Part shown: positions 41,251-53,485 of the stretch, piece by piece
Numbering within the stretch: position 1 is the stretch's first letter
Layout: the number at the start of each line of letters is the position of its first letter
Assembly: GCF_902713425.1 (NCBI RefSeq)
Contig: NC_081201.1
Span: 32,027,613 to 32,091,612 of the forward strand
DNA length: 64,000 nt
Source of the DNA: Acipenser ruthenus
Taxonomy: Eukaryota; Chordata; Actinopteri; Acipenseriformes; Acipenseridae
Direction: 5' to 3'
Notes under the pieces: model-generated
Told to the model about the DNA's origin: nothing
Databases searched by the model: none
Seen by the model: the letters and a program-made list of their open reading frames with translations, nothing else
Position numbers and translations under genes: made by a program

Positions 41251-41693
41251 ACATTTAACTGAATCAATACCTGCATGCTTTTCTTGTCTGCTTCTTGAAA
41301 AAAATTAAAACAACCTCAAACTCACCCCTCCTAAAATGCATCTGTTCTGAAGAATGCTGATAATGTTGTTTTTTGCAAGAGCAAGCAGTTATGACAGCAG
41401 AGATAAGTCCAATCTTGAGTTAACACGCAGCACTTTGACATGGACTCCACCCTATTCTAGAGTTCATTTCAACAATAAAGAGCACTGTGTGCATGCTGCA
41501 CTTTAACCCCAAATACTTTCATTATTGTGTTGATCCCCCCCAAGGAGTTTAGAAAAGGAAATCCACACTATATGCGAGTCAATGCAGAGTCCTTATAAAC
41601 ACTATAATGAAAAGTGTGTGTGTACATGTAGCAGGTTCGAGTATACCAGAGCAATAGTAAAGAGACTGAAAAGAATAAAAGCACAGAAAAAAG

Positions 41694-41699
41694 TTTATT
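41694..41699 (-). terminator. Poly(A) signal AATAAA, timm23
   Basis: TTTATT on the plus strand, about 480 bp past the timm23 stop. Confidence 0.6.
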
Positions 41700-42174
41700 T
41701 TGTTTCCTACCGGGGAAGTCAAGTGTCTGTTTCACAGTTAGATACAGTTCCTCCTTCTCTATAAAAAGGAAGGCCAACAAAATGTGACTGAACACTCTTA
41801 ACGGGGGAGATTCTAAACACACACAATCTCAGCCACAACCATAAGTTTTTAGACCATTCTTTTGGAACACAACTCTACTTAAACAATCAAAGTCCAGGTT
41901 TAATTAGTTTCTTTTTGAATGATAACAGAAGAGGCTGCGACACACAGACTGCTCCACAAGCCTCATTCAAACCATTACAGCTCCTCTGTTTACTGCAGCA
42001 GCAGCACTTGAAAGTGTCCTGATATTTACATCGTTATCATAAAGTCCAGAACTAGAATGGGAGGAAACCCCTCTTCTGAGGTGAGAGATGGTACACCCTG
42101 GCCAGCCAATGGGCGTGCAGGTGGAGAATGATCCATTCCAGTCGGGGGGGGGGGGGGGTGAGAGGCTTCCAGCA

Positions 42175-45100
42175 TCAGAGGGACTGGCGGTGGGAGCTGC
42201 CCCTCATGTGCTCCCAGTTGTTGTAGAGAGAGTAGAGTCCTGTAAGTGCCAGACCCATCAGCCCACCGCGGGCCATGCCTCGCAGACCACCTAACAGACA
42301 GACACACACACACAGGGCTAATGAGCAGTGGAAGTCATATCCCCAACAGAACCTACTATGAAGAAATGCACTCATAACCCAAAGTGTAGATCTCGTTCTC
42401 TGAATTTTAGCCTTTAAAACCACACGTTTGTTGTTTTGTTTTTTTTAATTTAGATAATGATTTACAAAGTGTGGCTACCTCTAATCATGTTGAGAGTGCG
42501 TTTCATTCTCTCGCACTGTGTGTGGCAGACCCCCTGACACAGCAAAGAGTGAAGAGAATGAAATACACTCAACATGATTCGAGGCAGCCACCCAACATTT
42601 AATACCATTCAATAACACCTTCGACAGCCCATCACAAGACACTAAACCCTTGTATAAGTCATTTGTACTCAGGAATGCCAAAAAGGATGTCAGATCTCAA
42701 ACTAAAACAAGAGGAGAGAGAGATCCTGTGATCCTGATAAGAAAGGGGAACAGAAAGACTGCACACTTGAGCCCTGGCCTTCTCACAGTACGAATGAAGG
42801 TGTTTACAGCAGCTTTCACTCATTCCACTGAACTGAAGTATAATAATTATCCTGAGTCTCTGTGATTAAACACGCAGCGGGCCTGAGCAGACAGGAGGCA
42901 GTTTAACATCGTGCTGCTGAGCTGCTCAAACCCTACACAGTCATTGAGTAAGTGTAGAGCCATTAACTCAGCTCAGCTCAAATCCTCACTGAAAACAACC
43001 ACGCACTGAGAAAACTAGACTAAAGCGTTTCTGTACTCTCAGTCCTGTTTAGAGTTTCAAGTCACAGGTGACCCACTGACAGCCACACACTAACTAACAG
43101 GCACACACACAGTAACAAAGACACAGTAAAATGCTCACCTCTAGACACACACACTCAATCACACACACACGCATTGCATGCACACACTCGCAACTCACGC
43201 AGACACACACACACACACACACACACACAAACCCGCGCCTCCACTCTATGACAGGACACTTCTGTAACTGCACTTCATCCTAAACCAAGCAGCAGGTGCT
43301 TTCCCATTCACAGAAACACTGCCCTGAAGTCACGCTGCTCCTCTCAGATCAAAATCCCCCACAGATCCCAGTCTGATGCTGGGAATCCTCCCACTCTGCC
43401 CCACAGGGGAACCCCAAGCAAAGAGCACACTGAAAGTCTGAATGTGCACAAGAGACCATACAAGGCAGGGCCAACTGGACATATTAATGTTAAATAAATC
43501 TTGGTTTAACTAATATATATATATGTGTGTGTGTTTTAAAGAAAACAATATATAGTTAATGTCATTAGAGATGTCAAAATAAGATGTGCCTTTTTGATTG
43601 GCCGAGACTGGTTTCATGATTTATAATAAGAAACAAGTCTGTAGGCACAGAACTAGGGATGCCAGTTCAACTCACTTTCAAACATAAAACACACTAAGAA
43701 ACAACTAAAGGCACGTGGATCCATTTGTACTGCGATTCATTATCAATGGCGTTTGAAACTTTGACCAGTGAACACTGTCGCGCTCCTCAGTGGTGAAATC
43801 TGCATCATGTTAGTTTGTACAAACTGTCCCGTGACTGGCCTGAAATGCACTGGACCCCAAATACTGCAGTCCAGATCAGACACAGCTGTGCAAACACACC
43901 TGCCACTGCCTCAGAGAGAGAGACAGAGAGAGAAATGCCTTCTACAAACGAACACATCTTGTGAGTCTTCAAGGTCCTTGCACTGCAGTGCAGTCTGTAC
44001 CGCTGTAAACGTTTGACTTCCCTTTCACCTAGCAGGATTTCTTTCTTTGACCCTTCACCCCCTCTCACCTGTGGATTTGTACAGCACTCCAGTCAGTGTC
44101 CCGGCTGCTACAGTGTTGAGATCATCCTCTGCTCCGCGCGTCTTCTCAATGATCACCCCGAACGCACTGTACAGCAGAGCTGGAGGGAGAATGTACAGGG
44201 ACTGACAACCACATTCAGAAAATGAATCAGAATATATAACATACTGTACAGGACAGCTGTGTTTGCGCACACACACAGTATTAAAAACCTGAATTAGAAT
44301 ATGCATCACCCTGAACGCGCTGTAAACAGCTGCACACACTCACAGTGTGTTTGATCAGAGACTCACCCAGCGATCCCAGGGTGTTGGCCCACGCTGCCCC
44401 CTGTCGTGTCACCAGGTTCAGGATCCTGAGGAACAAACACAGGCAGGATTGAGAGGCATGGAAATCAACAGCTCCCTGAGCAACGCAAGAGAGACTGTCC
44501 TGTACAAGGAGGAGGATGGACAGAAAATACAAGTCGCTTCTCCTAGGATAGGGGGCACCTTGAGACACAGCCCCAGCGAGGTGCACTTCTCTCAGGGTAG
44601 GTAAAGCACACAGTCCAGCGTTCTCAGCACTAATTCATTGCCCTCAATGTTTCACAACTTTTGTTATGTGCAAGTCAGATGGTGAAATAACAAGCTAGCA
44701 CTGTATTTAACTGTCGACTCTCAGCCTCTTTTGAAACCTATCTTAAGAATGTGTGATGTAATCACTAGCACGGTATGCTCAGGGGGTAGGAAGAAACATT
44801 AGAAGAACAGGAGGTATTCACAACACCATGTTGTACTTCAGGGCAGTGCCCTGGACTGTCCCAACTGTGTTGAAGCCTGCACACCCCACAGTGCTGCGGA
44901 AGTGATCTTACGAGGCTCCGCAGCACTCGGCACAGAACAGGGACTTTGCACTCAACTATCTGACCGTGTTTATGAGTGCTGACCATGACCCCCCTACCCC
45001 TCCTAACAGCTGTACCAACACTGCGGCAGCAGGGGTCAGAAGTCAGAGAGAGACAGAGGACTCCTAACGCCAACACATGTTGAATCAACAAAGTATTTTT

Positions 45101-47632
45101 CACCAAGCAGCTGAAATCAACAGTGTTTAGATTGTGTTTCGGTTGCTTTGCTCACAGTGAAAATTGCTCTCAGCAAGCTGCTTCAAAAGAGTTCCTCTGT
45201 GTTTCATAGCAGAAAGAGAGAGAAATGGACTGTCTACTCTGTGAACATTAAAGATCACAGTATCATATTATCCGTCCTTTCCTACACTGTTAAGCTATCT
45301 AACTTTTACTCATGTGAAATAGCAGAAGTTAATCAGTGAGGGTTGAGTGCACAGTACAGTACAGTGCATGTGGAAGGGACTGTAACCACGCCAGCCTACA
45401 GCACTGAACTGATGAAGTACTGCAGCTCCAGGACCAAAGCACCCTCTACACCCCCTTACCCCTCTCCCAGCCCTGACCCCAGCAGAGGGACTGAACTTCA
45501 CACTTCACTGCTCCCTTTTTTAAGATTTCTTTTCATTTTTCAATACCATTAGCAATGAGCTGGGTTTAAATTCGCTTGAGTTTTGGACAGTCATCCTGTT
45601 ATCAGTAAACCACACTGCTGGACTGATCTGCAGTGAAACACAGTGCTGCTGCTGACTGATAAAAATGTAAAATGTTGAGAGGACTGCAACCCAGCACCCA
45701 GCACCATCTGCTGGTGAGGAAATGGCACCAGCAGCTCTCTGGCTCCCCAAGTGGTGAAGAGTAGAATGAGAAAATAAAAATAAATAATAGCCCAAGTAAC
45801 ACAAGACTGCCATCTGCTGGAGAGAAACAGAACAGACAGAGCAGGGGGAAAAAACACAGTACCAACAGGAGTGAGCAGTGTTTCTTTCTGAGGGGATACT
45901 CACTGCACGTTGCGCGGTTTGGACCAAGCCATGTCCCGAGTCTCTGTCAGGCCAAGCCGGAGTCCGTTCACGGCTCCGAATGCAGCGCCTGCGGGGGCGG
46001 GGAGACAGAGAGAGGAGGAAAGAAAAGAAAAAAAAAAGAGACTGCTAACATTATCAGAGTGGTTTTTATACTAAAATCCATCTTTCGCGTCCTCCCAAAC
46101 TTATTAAAAATTATAATGATTTAAAAAGTACCGGTGCAAAAAAACTAACTACCCACCGTCCCATCTGTGATGAGCCCCCCCTCCCCACCCCCAAAACAGA
46201 CAGAGACAGACAGAGCGAAAAGCAGTAGGAAGGTGGGTGCTGTGTGTGTTTGCTTGTGTGTGTGTTTGCTTGTGTGTGTGTTTGCCTGGTTACCTGTTAT
46301 GCAGCACCCCCCGATGGTAAAGAAGGCCAGCTCGAAGCGTCCTCGTGTCTTATTGGCTCCTGTCGGCAGGATGAACTCCTCGCTGTCCTGAAACACCAAT
46401 CAGACAGCGCTATTGAAACACAGGTAGATGCTACTGTGCCCCTTGTTGTACTGGAAGCTTTGTTAAACTCAGAGTCCATAACTCATGACAGCCCAGCTGA
46501 GACTGACTGAGTTACATCGTGGCTCAGCTAGGTTTGAAATTATTGAGAAATACTACAAGAAACTGAATTCATTCAATGCCAGACTTTTCTACCAGACGTC
46601 TTTCTCAGTGTCTTCAACAGAATTGAAATCAGGACTGAGGCCCCCTAAACTTTTTCCACACAGGTCAAGGTAGTCTGCTAGTGAAGGCAAAGAAAAATAC
46701 CTGCTCTAGCCACAGCAGACTTTTTCAAGTCCCTGAAATGACTTTATTAATTTGGTAAGGAAGGCTTTTTGCAAAGCTACTTAGTGCTGCCTGTCCAGCC
46801 AATTATAAAACACAATGCCATATTGTACAGTGCAGGGACGAACATGTTTCTTTCAAAACGTAAACAAATATTCAATATGAATTATCTGGAAAAAATATAT
46901 ATATAAGAAAAATATATAGTAAAAGAAAAACATTAGTTAGGAGTTTATTGTCATGACAGTGAATAATAATAATAATAATGCAGCTGCTGTCGAGCAGGAG
47001 GGACACGGAGGGAGGGGTCTCCTTACCTGCACCAGGTAACGGGGGTCCACATTGAGGTAGGGGGAGAGGGGGCTCATTCCTGTCACTGCAGAGAGAGAAA
47101 TTTACAGAACCAAAAGGAAATGTGACCATTAATCAAGCATTCTTTTTAAATCGGATATTTCAGATTTTTAAACGGTAGTTGTAAATATCTCTTAAAAGCA
47201 TTATAGGTGCTTCTTGTGGAATGTTACCATCATAAGAAACATTTAAAACATAACCTCGGTTACATTTCTGCTTTGCTTTACTGTTCAAGGAAAAAAAAAC
47301 AGTGCAGAAAGCGGCTAAAACTACCCCTGGCTTATGTAAACAAACAGGTAAGCCCGAGACGTGTCTGGTTTGTGGGCTGGTGTAATTGCTCAGAGAAGGC
47401 TGCCCTATAGAAGCAGGCTGTGGAGGCAGCAGCATTCAGCCAGGATTGAGTGTAACTGAAGATCACTGAGAGGCACATTCCTGCTCATGTAACGGCCTAC
47501 TGACCATGGCCCGCACTGCTACTTACACGGCACCCCGGATAGTTCCGTATTTGAATACTCAGCTCCCCCTCCAAAGAGACTCCCGAATCCGGCTCTGGAC
47601 CCCGAACCGCCTGCTCCGGATGTGTTATCCAT
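42175..47632 (-). CDS. timm23: Mitochondrial import inner membrane translocase subunit Tim23
   Basis: Seven exons join in phase: 47632-47527, 47085-47027, 46387-46294, 45988-45904, 44425-44367, 44179-44069 and 42290-42175. The product is 209 aa, the length I recall for human TIMM23. It begins MDNTSGAGGSGSRAGFG and has the conserved LTGMSPLSPYLNVDPRYLVQ, EEFILPTGANKTRGRFEL and WANTLGSLALLYSAFGVII, ending LYNNWEHMRGSSHRQSL. The soluble N-terminal part faces the intermembrane space and receives presequences. The remaining four Gly-rich helices form the Tim17/22/23-family membrane domain of the TIM23 complex, which imports matrix proteins. No broken positions were seen. Confidence 0.97.
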
Positions 47633-47970
47633 CGCTCTGCTTGTGTATCAGAACCGGGACCAATCGAACCAGAGAAAGATGAAGAATTGAGAAGTGACAG
47701 TCTGGTGCGCCGTGCGTGTTACTTAATAATATTTCCGAGTGATGACAGGCAAATAAAAATCTTATATGTATTCACTAGCGCATACCCACGCCAATATTAC
47801 TCTTCCAAAAATATAATGATATATATTGTATTATATGATAATAGATCTTATGTTCGTACCCTCCCCGTTCACGCTTGCTGACCTCCACAGTACACGCTGG
47901 CGTTAAGCAAAGCACGCCCGGGATCACGTCATAATCTCCGCCACAGACGTAAAAAGGGGCAGGGGTCGGC

Positions 47971-48173
47971 GCCATCTTGTGCACGGCAAGTTTGTTCCAC
48001 CAGAAGAAACTTTTATTTGAGTTTCCGTTCATTATCAACAGTATGCATACTGTAGTTGTTATTATTTGATTTTGTAAACGGTGTATTTATTAATAGTCTC
48101 ATGTAGAACAATTTGGTAAGCTGAAGACTGCTGCGTCGTTTTTTTGTTTTTTTTTTGCCGTGTACAAGATGGC
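47971..48173. promoter_or_regulatory. Divergent YY1-type promoter, timm23 and an unknown plus-strand transcript
   Basis: A YY1-type CAAGATGGCGCC lies on the minus strand (GCCATCTTG at 47971-47979) and CAAGATGGCTGC on the plus strand (48165-48173). In housekeeping genes this motif usually sits just downstream of the start in sense. The layout therefore implies starts running left (timm23) and right from the roughly 185 bp between them. The surroundings are CpG-richer than the flanks. Confidence 0.5.
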
Positions 48174-48404
48174 TGCTAATTGAACTTTCTTGTTCCCCTG
48201 TTATGTATTCGCGACGGCGCGGGCTTGCAGCACTTCGTTTTACGGCTCAAGTGAGACGCTTCCAGAGCATATGAAATGATTAGAAAGTATTGCAGTATAT
48301 GAGAATGACATCGACACTGCCAGCAGAGATGCATTTAATTGTAGGACCATCACAATCTAAAATAAGATGAATACCAGACACACGCAGGTATAAAAACAAA
48401 AGTA

Positions 48405-48410
48405 TTTATT
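48405..48410 (-). terminator. Candidate poly(A) signal, plac9
   Basis: AATAAA on the minus strand downstream of the last plac9 exons. Confidence 0.4.
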
Positions 48411-49526
48411 ATACACCCTATTCAAAATGACACAAGCGATGACATCCAAAAAAACAAACGAAGAAAGCTGTACGTGTTCTGCGCAATATCCTTCAGAACA
48501 CTGGGAGATATACTGGGACTACTGGGGGGAGTTTGAATACATACTGGGCACTGAATTGTGTTTACTCTCAGTTCGCACCAGGGGGTGCTGTTTTCTCATC
48601 TTGCGCCCCAGTCCATGGACAGACAGCTTCTTCAGATGGGGTCTGTTCAGAGAAGAGAAAAAGAAAATAAAGCGCTGAGCCTGATAGCAGCAGCAGGGGG
48701 AGACAGAGAGCTAGTACAAATACCACTCCTCACAACAACGTTATAAACATACAAGGGACCTCTTTTACAAAGTCTGTTCTTATACATAACATACTGTTAC
48801 ATATGCATGAAACTATCGTAGACTGTTGTTAAAGAAATTCAACAGCAGTCTCGAGCAGTTTTGTGAATGTAATAATATTTTATTCTGAAAAATGATTCTG
48901 TAAATAATTCCTCGCTCAGGGTCTGATTTTCAAAGTCTTTTATGCATAGAGTAACGATGTGTCAAAGTAATCAGACTGCACATCTATACAGCAGATATTT
49001 CGTTTAAGACATGATGAGTTATTTCAAGTTTTAACAGATTAAATACAAGTGCATTACACTTTTCTAAGTTGTTTCCTTAAATGTGTTTAATTTCCCTGAC
49101 CGGTTGTATTGTCCCTTGTCCAGTATATATTCATGCTGTATTATCATCCTTCATCGTTGTTATTTTTTTGTTATCGTTAACTTGTTAGAAAACGTATTAA
49201 AATATAAATTTAAAAAAACGAAGCCCTTTCTAACATTCTAGAACAGTTTCCCGAATATTAAAATGATTTTAATATATTAAAAAAGGATAATAAAAACATT
49301 CTATGTATGTTACAGTTTGAAGATTAATTGAGCGTACCTCATTGAGTTTGAGCCTCTTGCTTGGGCTAAGCACACTGCCACAGATGATCCCAATTTCAGC
49401 GTTCCAAAAGTGGATCAGATCATTGGGATCATCAGTTACACTAGATCACGTTTACTAAACAAGATACTTGCTGTCAGAAAAAAGGGATGTTTTGTTCTGA
49501 TCGTTTTGATTTTCTGATCTTCTCAC

Positions 49527-52500
49527 CCTTGTTGTCCAGGATGTCTATGGTAGGTCCTTCGGCTTCCAGCAGGGGTCTCCACTCAGGGGCCTCGATAGCA
49601 TCCAGAAGGATGGACACCTCTGTCTCCAGCTGTCCCACCACCTCCTCCACACGCTGACAGGGATAGGGGGACACGGGGGACAAGGTTACAAATACAGCAA
49701 GGGACAAACAGGACCTTCCCTTATGTATTGTCCAGGTTCATGTAACGGGCAGTGCAGAGCAGTGTGATGCAGTGCAGTGTGTAGTGTGATACAGTGCAGT
49801 GTGTAGTGTGATGCAGTGCAGTGTGTAGTGTGATGCAGTGCAGTGTGTAGTGTGATGCAGTGCAGTGTGCAGTGTGATGCAGTGCAGTGTGTAGTGTGTG
49901 TAGTTCTTTGCAGTTCACGGCTGTAGTACACTGCCTGGAATGTGTCTGACTGATGGGAGGGGGGGGGTGAGAGGGGGGGGGGATGTCTTCTCCCAGTTAC
50001 CTTCTCGACTGAGTCCAGTCTGTGGTGCATGGCGCTGTTTTCCTGACAGGCAGTGCCATGGACAGCTCTGGGCAGTGTGCCCACTCCAGGTCCTGCAGAC
50101 AAGAACAGCACAGGCCTCAATACAATGTGCCACAGTGCTGTTTTAATTATTTTTATTTTTTGTATAGTATAACCAAGAGAAAAGCACAGTTAAAACTGCA
50201 AAATACCATGCAAACTATTAGGATACTACTACACAGCACTGGCAGATACAAACATACATTGAACATAAACACAACCTGTCACATTCCTTGTGCATCGCAG
50301 TGTTTTAATAAACATCAAAGCATTTCTGAACTCTTAAATACATTTAAAGCAGCTTAAAACCATCCATAAACATAAACAATGCTTGCCTGTCCAATCCACT
50401 GTGACCTCACTGCTTTACTACACTGCTGTTTTTCCACACTGCTTCATTTAGAAGGATGGACGCTGACAGTCTGACAGACCGTTGCTCCGCTGCCTGACAA
50501 GGTGACCTGGAGATGATCTCTGTGCCAGTGAGCCTCTCTGATACAATTACAGGCCGTATCAGAACAGCCATAGCACCTGTTTCATATTAGAGGCTCTGAG
50601 CTGAGAGCTGGCTAACAAGCTGGGAAAGGGCAGGGCACAGGCTTGCACAACAATACTTTCTGGAAAATAGTTGTGTTTTACCGTAGAAGGATCATTTTTC
50701 CCTTTTATAGTAGTAAGGAGGTGGGCAGATTTTTTTATTTTTTTTATTTTTTGCATATGTGTTGCCTAGTGGTCTAGTGGTTAGAGCTGAGGGACTAGGA
50801 GGCAGTGTGGTCTAGTGGTTAGAGCTGAGGGACTGGGAGGCAGTGTGGTCTAGTGGTTAGAGCTGAGGGGCTGGGAGGCAGTGTGGTCTAGTGGTTAGAG
50901 CTGAGGGACTGGGAGGCAGTGTGGTCTAGTGGTTAGAGCTGAGGGACTGGGAGGCAGTGTGGTCTAGTGGTTAGAGCTGAGGGACTGGGAGGCAGTGTGG
51001 TCTAGTGGTTAGAGCTGAGGGACTGGGAGGCAGTGTGGTCTAGTGGTTAGAGCTGAGGGGCTGGGAGGCAGTGTGGTCTAGTGGTTAGAGCTGTTAGACT
51101 GGGAGTGAGGGAGGCAGTGCAGTCTAGTGGTTAGAGCTGAGGGACTGGGAGGGAGGAAGTGTGGTCCAGTGGTTAGAGCTGATAGACTGGGAGTGTGGGA
51201 AGCAGTGTGGTCTAGTGGTTAGAGCTGAGAGACTGGGAGGCAGTGTGGTCTAGTGGTTACAGCTGATAGATTGGGAGTGAGGGAGGCAGTGTGGTCTAGT
51301 GGTTAGAGCTGAGAGACTGGGAGGCAGTGTGGTCTAGTGGAGCCAGATTGAATAAGCTGGAAGAAGTTTGTGTTTGAGTCAGGAGAGCTCAGCACACAAT
51401 CCAGATCATCTTGATGAATCTCCTCCTATTGCTTGAGCCCTGTCTGGCAGAGAAGCTTTCATCCTCGTTACACAGCTGCACTCTGGAGTCAGAGCAGCTT
51501 TCATCCTCGTTACACAGCGGCACTCTGGAGTCAGAGCAGCTTTCATCCTCGTTACACAGCTGCACTCTGGAGTCAGAGCAGCTTTCATCCTCGTTACACA
51601 GCGGCACTCTGGAGTCAGAGCAGCTTTCATCCTCGTTACACTGCTGCACTCTGGAGTCAGAGCAGCTTTCATCCTCGTTACACTGCTGCACTCTGGAGTC
51701 AGAGCAGCTTTCATCCTCGTTACACAGCGGCACTCTGGAGTCAGAGCAGCTTTCATCCTCGTTACACAGCGGCACTCTGGAGTCAGAGCAGCTTTCATCC
51801 TCGTTACACTGCTGCACTCTGGAGTCAGAGCAGCTTTCATCCTCGTTACACAGCTGCACTCTTGAGTTCCCTGATAGGATCAGGGGACCATACAGTCCCT
51901 GTTCACAGGACGCTTTTTCTATAAGATGCAGGACTACAAGTACCAAAATGCACTGCAGTGTGAGTTGTGAAGCATGTATCCCGGTGAACCAAGAGCCATA
52001 TGGGTAGATAGCGAAGATGCATTCAGGGAGCAGGGACTTGTCACTGTACGAAATATGCTGTAACACCTACAGGTGTAGCATGTGAATTATTTAGTACCTG
52101 TTTTTTACATTATATATTCCATAGGAGCTTAGCCCTCTGTGCACTGTGCTATATCACATTGTTTACATTGCCCAAAGACAGAAATGATCTTTTTTCTAAA
52201 GCTGGCTGTTCCCTGTGACATGCACAACCCAATCAGTAAGTTAAACTGCTAAACTTGAACACTTCCCATTTTCATTATTTAGGCTGAAAATCTACATTTA
52301 AGAGATTCAATATTGAATACACCTTTTGTCATTCACATGCTCAATAGAAAAGAAAGTACCCTGTAATTCTGCTCTATTTTTTTGTATTAAGCAGTATTTC
52401 AAACTTTCCATTCATTTTCACATAGGGTATTAAAGTGTTCTGCCATGTATCAAGATGCTGAACAGTAGCTTACTATACTGTTTCGGACTTTATGTTTTGT

Positions 52501-52809
52501 TTACCTATATCAAATTTTAAAACAAGTTCATCAGGATGAGAAGGTGAAGATGAAGCTATGCTGACTATGTAACCCTGTATTAAAACACAATGACATCCAT
52601 ACTGATTAAACCCTTAATAGTGCTAAGAGAAACTGAGTAAATTCAATGGCCTTCTTTTTCATAACATTTGTCCATGCATTTGTTAAGTTTCTTTTAGCAG
52701 ATCTGTGTGGGCCTGTTTGTGAGTGTGTGCGGGTGTGCAGTCACCTACCTGCAGCAGCCTGGTCTCTGAGAAGCAGCAGCAGGAGCCCCAGTATTGAGGT
52801 GCGTTTCAT
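49527..52809 (-). CDS. plac9: Placenta-specific protein 9-like small secreted protein
   Basis: Three exons join in phase: 52809-52749 (start MKRTSILGLLLLLLRDQAAA, a signal peptide), 50092-50001 (ACQENSAMHHRLDSVEK) and 49653-49527 (VEEVVGQLETEVSILLDAIE, then APEWRPLL). The Cys followed by a His/Arg-rich heptad-like helix and EEVVxQLxTEV agrees with my memory of human PLAC9, a short secreted protein of unclear function. The adjacent tmem254 also fits the human PLAC9 neighbourhood. Exon 3 ends at AAGG|GTGAGA. An acceptor at 48642 would add only a few codons (Asp-Pro-Ile) and a stop; without splicing the frame ends 17 codons later. The C-terminus is therefore unsettled. Intron 1 holds two minisatellites. 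Confidence 0.78.
49745..49900. repeat. 22-bp tandem repeat
   Basis: About seven copies of GTGTAGTGTGATGCAGTGCA plus GT, in plac9 intron 2. Confidence 0.93.
50766..51342. repeat. 38-bp minisatellite derived from a SINE head
   Basis: About 14 copies of GGCAGTGTGGTCTAGTGGTT followed by AGAGCTGAGGGACTGGGA, uniform in the first half and more variable after 51070. TCTAGTGGTTAGAGC resembles the polymerase III A box and head of the tRNA-derived SINE. In plac9 intron 1. Confidence 0.93.
51446..51865. repeat. 42-bp minisatellite, ten copies, open in several frames
   Basis: Unit CACTCTGGAGTCAGAGCAGC plus TTTCATCCTCGTTACACAGC and TG. A 42-nt period keeps frames open on both strands. On the plac9 strand it would encode ten 14-residue units SRVxxCNEDESCSD at the end of a 225-codon frame. 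Intronic position and lack of splice context argue against coding. Confidence 0.93.
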
Positions 52810-53194
52810 GGCTCGGCTTGAGTGTCTGGGTCCAAATATCCTCGTTCTGAATCTCTACAGGTCCAAGTGTGTGAGGGAGAAGGAGTGAGTGTGACGCTGT
52901 CGCTCAGAGAAACTGAGAGAGAAAGGGTAGGAGAGGGGGGCGGGGGCTACAGTGAGCCTCAGAGCAACAGAGGAAATTCTTAAGAGCTGAGCCACGCCTG
53001 TCAGCCGCTTCCTCCCCTCTCCCTCTCCCTCTCCTTCTTTCACTCACTTAGTTTCCTATGAAAACATAGGAATTCCTATTATACTGAGATATGGGGGGGA
53101 GACAAACAGAGACATTACTGCATTCAAAAGTTCATGATATGATGCAGTTGTGACAATCCAGAATGACAGCGATACTACAAACACACACACAGTG

Positions 53195-53485
53195 TAATTA
53201 GTACAAGGGCTCTCTCTCACACACAAACACACACACAGTGTAATTAGTACAGGGGCTCTCTCTCACACACAAACACACACACAGTGTAATTAGTACAAGG
53301 GCTCTCTCTCTCTCACACAAACACACACACAGTGTAATTAGTACAGGGGCTCTCTCTCTCACACACAAACACACACACAGTGTAATTAGTACAGGGGCTC
53401 TCTCTTACACACAAACACACACACAGTGTAATTAGTACAGAGATGTACATGGACTCTCTCTCACACAAACACACACACACAGCAG
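53195..53485. repeat. Roughly 47-bp CA-rich tandem repeat
   Basis: Six copies of a CA-rich unit containing CAGTGTAATTAGTACAAGGG and CTCTCTCTCACACACAAAC, upstream of plac9. Confidence 0.9.

Noticed and set aside
45640-45830. Repeated CCATCTGCTGG motifs as regulatory sites
   Set aside because: Only short E-box-like matches in a timm23 intron, with no further support.
49321-49375. Possible extra plac9 exon between acceptor- and donor-like sites
   Set aside because: Joining gives no conserved sequence, and the splice choice is ambiguous.
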